A stretch of 22,913 nucleotides of DNA from Streptomyces sp. NRRL F-5727 (lineage in GTDB: Bacteria > Actinomycetota > Actinomycetes > Streptomycetales > Streptomycetaceae), in the NCBI RefSeq assembly GCF_000719555.1, contig NZ_JOGX01000088.1:1-22913 (forward strand). The letters run 5' to 3'. This document shows, in pieces, positions 20,812-22,913 of this stretch. The translations under genes were made by a program, and so were the position numbers. A model generated the notes under the pieces. That model saw only the letters and a list, made by a program, of their open reading frames with translations. It was not told the DNA's origin and did no database searches. Position 1 is the first letter of the stretch. Each line of letters begins with the position of its first letter.

Positions 20812-22467
20812 ATGAGCCACGACGGCGCTCAGGGCGGCCGCTACGCGGGCGGTTCGGTCGCGAACGGCCGCTACCAGCTGCGCGACCTCCTCGGCGAGGG
20901 CGGTATGGCCTCGGTCTACCTCGCGTACGACAGCGCGCTGGACCGCCAGGTCGCCATCAAGACGCTCCACACCGAGCTGGGCCGCGAGGCGTCCTTCCGC
21001 GAGCGGTTCCGCCGCGAGGCGCAGGCCGTGGCGAAGCTCTCGCACACCAACATCGTCTCGGTCTTCGACACCGGCGAGGACACCCTCGACGGCGGGCTCA
21101 TGCCGTACATCGTCATGGAGTACGTGGAGGGCCAGCCGCTCGGCTCGGTGCTCGCCTCCGACGTCCGCCAGTACGGGGCGATGCCCGCCGACAAGGCGCT
21201 GAAGGTGACGGCGGACGTGCTCGCCGCGCTGGAGGTCAGCCACGAGATGGGCCTGGTCCACCGCGACATCAAGCCCGGCAACGTGATGATGACCAAGCGC
21301 GGCGTCGTGAAGGTCATGGACTTCGGCATCGCCCGCGCCATGCAGTCCGGCGTCACCTCCATGACCCAGACCGGCATGGTCGTCGGCACCCCCCAGTACC
21401 TCTCCCCCGAGCAGGCGCTCGGCCGGGCGGTGGACGCCCGCTCCGACCTTTATTCGGTCGGCATCATGCTCTTCCAGCTGCTGACGGGCCGGCTCCCCTT
21501 CGACGCCGACTCCCCGCTCGCCATCGCCTACGCGCACGTGCAGGAGGAGCCGGTCGCCCCGTCCTCCGTCAACCGCTCGGTGACGCCCGCGATGGACGCA
21601 CTGGTCGCCCGCGCGCTGCGGAAGAACCCGAACGAGCGCTTCCCGAGCGCCGCCGCGATGCGCGACGAGTGCCTGCGGGTCCTCGCGGCCGGCCAGTCCG
21701 CGGCCCCCGTGATCGTCCCCGGCACGCCGGTGAACAGCGGCTCGGGCGTCGGCTCGGCCGTCTTCCCGCCGGTCGGCCAGACCCCGCCGCCGCACCAGCC
21801 CGCGCAGGTGCAGCAGCCGTACCCGGCGCACACGCCGCAGCCCGGTCCGTACGGGCCGCCGACGCCGGCTCCCACGCCGGCGCCCAACCCGGCGTACGGC
21901 TACCCGCAGCAGGCCCCCACCCCGGCCCCCGGCTACCCGACGCCGCAGCCCGTCTCCTACGCGCCCACGCCGACCCCCGCCCCGACGGCCCCCGCCGCCC
22001 CGCGCCGGAACATGCCGGTGATCGTCGGCGCGGTCCTCGTCGCCCTGATCGCGGTCGGCGGCGTGATCGCCGCCGTCAACATGAAGGACAAGGAGACCGG
22101 CGGCACCACCGGCGCCACCGGCACCGCCGGCGCCACGACCGGCGGGGAGCAGACCCAGACCGACAGCCCCGGCCACAAGGGCCCGGACCTGTCGAAGACC
22201 ATCGAGACGAAGAAGTGCACCGAGCCGCGGGAGTCGAGCGACGACCCCGAGAAGTTCGAGGTGCCCGACTTCACCTACAAGAACCTCACCTCGGTGAAGG
22301 ACTGCCTGCACGCCGCCGGGTGGAAGATCAAGAAGCAGACCCCGGTGGACGAGAACACCTACGGCGAGGACACGATCCTCGCCCAGTACCCGCCGGCCGG
22401 TACGGACATCAGCGCCGCCGACGCCGAGTTCACCCTGGAGATCTCCACCGGCAACCCCCAGAAGTAG
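20812..22467 (+). CDS. PknB-like transmembrane Ser/Thr protein kinase with single PASTA domain
   Basis: The 551-residue product has a full kinase domain (about 20-290): 'LGEGGMASVYLAYD', K50, 'HRDIKPGNV' (H150-R-D152), 'DFG' (170-172) and activation loop 'TSMTQTGMVVGTPQYLSPEQ'. A long Pro/Tyr/Gln-rich juxtamembrane linker (300-398) leads to one membrane helix (401-422) and a Gly/Thr linker. One PASTA-like domain ends the protein (about 482-546, 'FEVPDFTYKNLTSVKDCLHA' to 'DAEFTLEIS'), with two extracellular cysteines (C469, C498) that could form a disulfide. PASTA domains bind peptidoglycan fragments, so this is a plausible cell-wall sensor; classic PknB has several PASTA units, this one only one. 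The ATG at 20812 starts at the usual short distance from the kinase domain; ribosome binding sequence is a weak GGGGGA. Confidence 0.93.
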   Translation: MSHDGAQGGRYAGGSVANGRYQLRDLLGEGGMASVYLAYDSALDRQVAIKTLHTELGREASFRERFRREAQAVAKLSHTNIVSVFDTGEDTLDGGLMPYIVMEYVEGQPLGSVLASDVRQYGAMPADKALKVTADVLAALEVSHEMGLVHRDIKPGNVMMTKRGVVKVMDFGIARAMQSGVTSMTQTGMVVGTPQYLSPEQALGRAVDARSDLYSVGIMLFQLLTGRLPFDADSPLAIAYAHVQEEPVAPSSVNRSVTPAMDALVARALRKNPNERFPSAAAMRDECLRVLAAGQSAAPVIVPGTPVNSGSGVGSAVFPPVGQTPPPHQPAQVQQPYPAHTPQPGPYGPPTPAPTPAPNPAYGYPQQAPTPAPGYPTPQPVSYAPTPTPAPTAPAAPRRNMPVIVGAVLVALIAVGGVIAAVNMKDKETGGTTGATGTAGATTGGEQTQTDSPGHKGPDLSKTIETKKCTEPRESSDDPEKFEVPDFTYKNLTSVKDCLHAAGWKIKKQTPVDENTYGEDTILAQYPPAGTDISAADAEFTLEISTGNPQK

Positions 22468-22545
22468 CCGCCCCGGATGCCGGGATCGCCCCGTCATGTG
22501 ACGCTGAGTCGGACACCTCGGCGGCACGGCAGGGGAGGGATCCCG

Positions 22546-22913
22546 GTGACTCCCACACGCGGCGGGACCGGCAGACGCGGCAGCGGCGGCGGAGGCGGTG
22601 GCGGACACCGCCGCGCCCGGAGGCGGACGCGGGCGGCGCGGGCCGCCCGGTCCGGCCCCGCGCTCCGGAGCATCCGGAGAACCGCCCTCGGCCCCGCGCT
22701 GGCCTGCGCCTTCACCCTGTACGGGATCTCCGGCGCGGCCCTCGCCGAAGCCGCCGAGGCCCCCGCGGGACCCGCCGCCGGCGCCGCCGGAACCCCCGCC
22801 GGCCGCGCCGCCGCCCCCGCGCACGGCCCCACCGCCGGACCCGCGCACGGCCCCACCGCGGCCGGCACCACCGCGCCCACCGGACCGCCCACCGGCGCCA
22901 CCGCCCCCACCCC
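22546..22913 (+). CDS. Exported Pro/Ala/Thr-rich protein, 3' end beyond window
   Basis: This open frame runs from a GTG at 22546 to the window edge without a stop (122 codons visible). An excellent ribosome binding site (AGGGGAGGGA, about 22531-22540) supports it. The N-terminus is Gly-rich then strongly basic ('HRRARRRTRAARAARSG'). A hydrophobic segment follows, 'TALGPALACAFTLYGISGAA', ending in Ala-X-Ala-like 'ALAEA', i.e. a signal peptide or membrane anchor with an unusually long n-region. The remainder is Pro/Ala/Gly/Thr-rich and includes an 8-residue repeat 'PAHGPTAG'. It is co-directional with the PASTA kinase, 78 nt downstream, and may be co-transcribed. Family unknown; the functional domain may lie outside the window. 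Confidence 0.7.
   Translation, partial: MTPTRGGTGRRGSGGGGGGGHRRARRRTRAARAARSGPALRSIRRTALGPALACAFTLYGISGAALAEAAEAPAGPAAGAAGTPAGRAAAPAHGPTAGPAHGPTAAGTTAPTGPPTGATAPT
22816..22859 (+). repeat. Two-copy 24-bp in-frame repeat in the truncated exported protein
   Basis: The 20-mer CCCGCGCACGGCCCCACCGC occurs at 22816-22835 and again at 22840-22859, a period of 24 bp that encodes eight residues (PAHGPTAG). The exact nucleotide identity suggests a recent in-frame duplication in a low-complexity spacer. Confidence 0.8.

Noticed and set aside
20158..22848. Very long minus-strand open frame opposite the PASTA kinase
   Set aside because: Same artefact of GC skew; the plus strand carries complete kinase, membrane and PASTA motifs there.
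1..22913. Insertion sequences, tRNA or rRNA genes, attachment sites, phage genes
   Set aside because: No transposase or integrase motifs, no terminal inverted repeats, and no tRNA cloverleaf or rRNA signatures were seen on either strand by reading; a tRNAscan and ISfinder run would settle it.

Overview
The window is chromosomal DNA from a Streptomyces or a very close relative. The base composition is extremely GC-rich, with coding third positions almost all G/C and frequent GTG starts. Gene content is typical of the genus: an actinobacterial maleylpyruvate isomerase-fold protein, a BkdABC-type 2-oxoacid dehydrogenase operon, and two PknB-like kinases in divergent arrangement. Two perfect copies of the 16-bp palindrome TGTTTCACGTGAAACA (2176-2191 and 12599-12614) match the Streptomyces ParB-binding parS site. 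These sites cluster around oriC, so the window probably lies in the origin-proximal core of the chromosome. From memory, the bkd, response regulator, kinase order also resembles the S. coelicolor region just before oriC (around SCO3815-SCO3821); this was not checked.

Layout, left to right. Positions 28-2697 (+) hold a secreted, membrane-anchored protein, a DUF4239 membrane protein and a LURP-one-like protein, with a parS site between the last two. Six degenerate 14-bp repeats fill the gap to a convergent PLP-dependent trans-sulfuration enzyme (2763-3971, -). Positions 4167-7595 (+) are a four-gene cassette with type VII secretion (T7SS) hallmarks: a small WXG100-like protein, a 484-residue WXG-hairpin protein with a hydrophobic C-terminal half, an unknown 203-residue protein, and an EspG-like chaperone candidate. 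Facing it is a two-gene unit (7609-9533, -) in which a nitrilase-superfamily amidase is coupled by an ATGA overlap to a double-domain SUKH (SMI1/KNR4) protein. A maleylpyruvate isomerase-fold protein (9697-10524, +) is followed by a GntR-MFS transporter operon (-).

Positions 12629-16213 (-) encode E1-alpha, E1-beta and E2 of a branched-chain 2-oxoacid dehydrogenase. This operon ends at a strong stem-loop that shares bases with the second parS site. Divergent to it is a DevR/DosR-like orphan response regulator (16556-17215, +). Next come a DosR-box-like palindrome, an FMN-binding split-barrel protein, and an APH-fold phosphotransferase that may be leaderless. Two Ser/Thr kinases diverge from a shared 292-bp promoter region; one ends in a single PASTA domain, the other in a Thr/Pro/Glu-rich tail. 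A truncated gene for an exported Pro/Ala-rich protein runs off the right edge.

The strongest leads are four: the T7SS-like cassette beside a SUKH protein; the DosR-like regulator that keeps the DNA-reading residues and has a matching operator in front of the next gene; the parS site fused to a terminator; and the repeat array holding the stop codons of two convergent genes.
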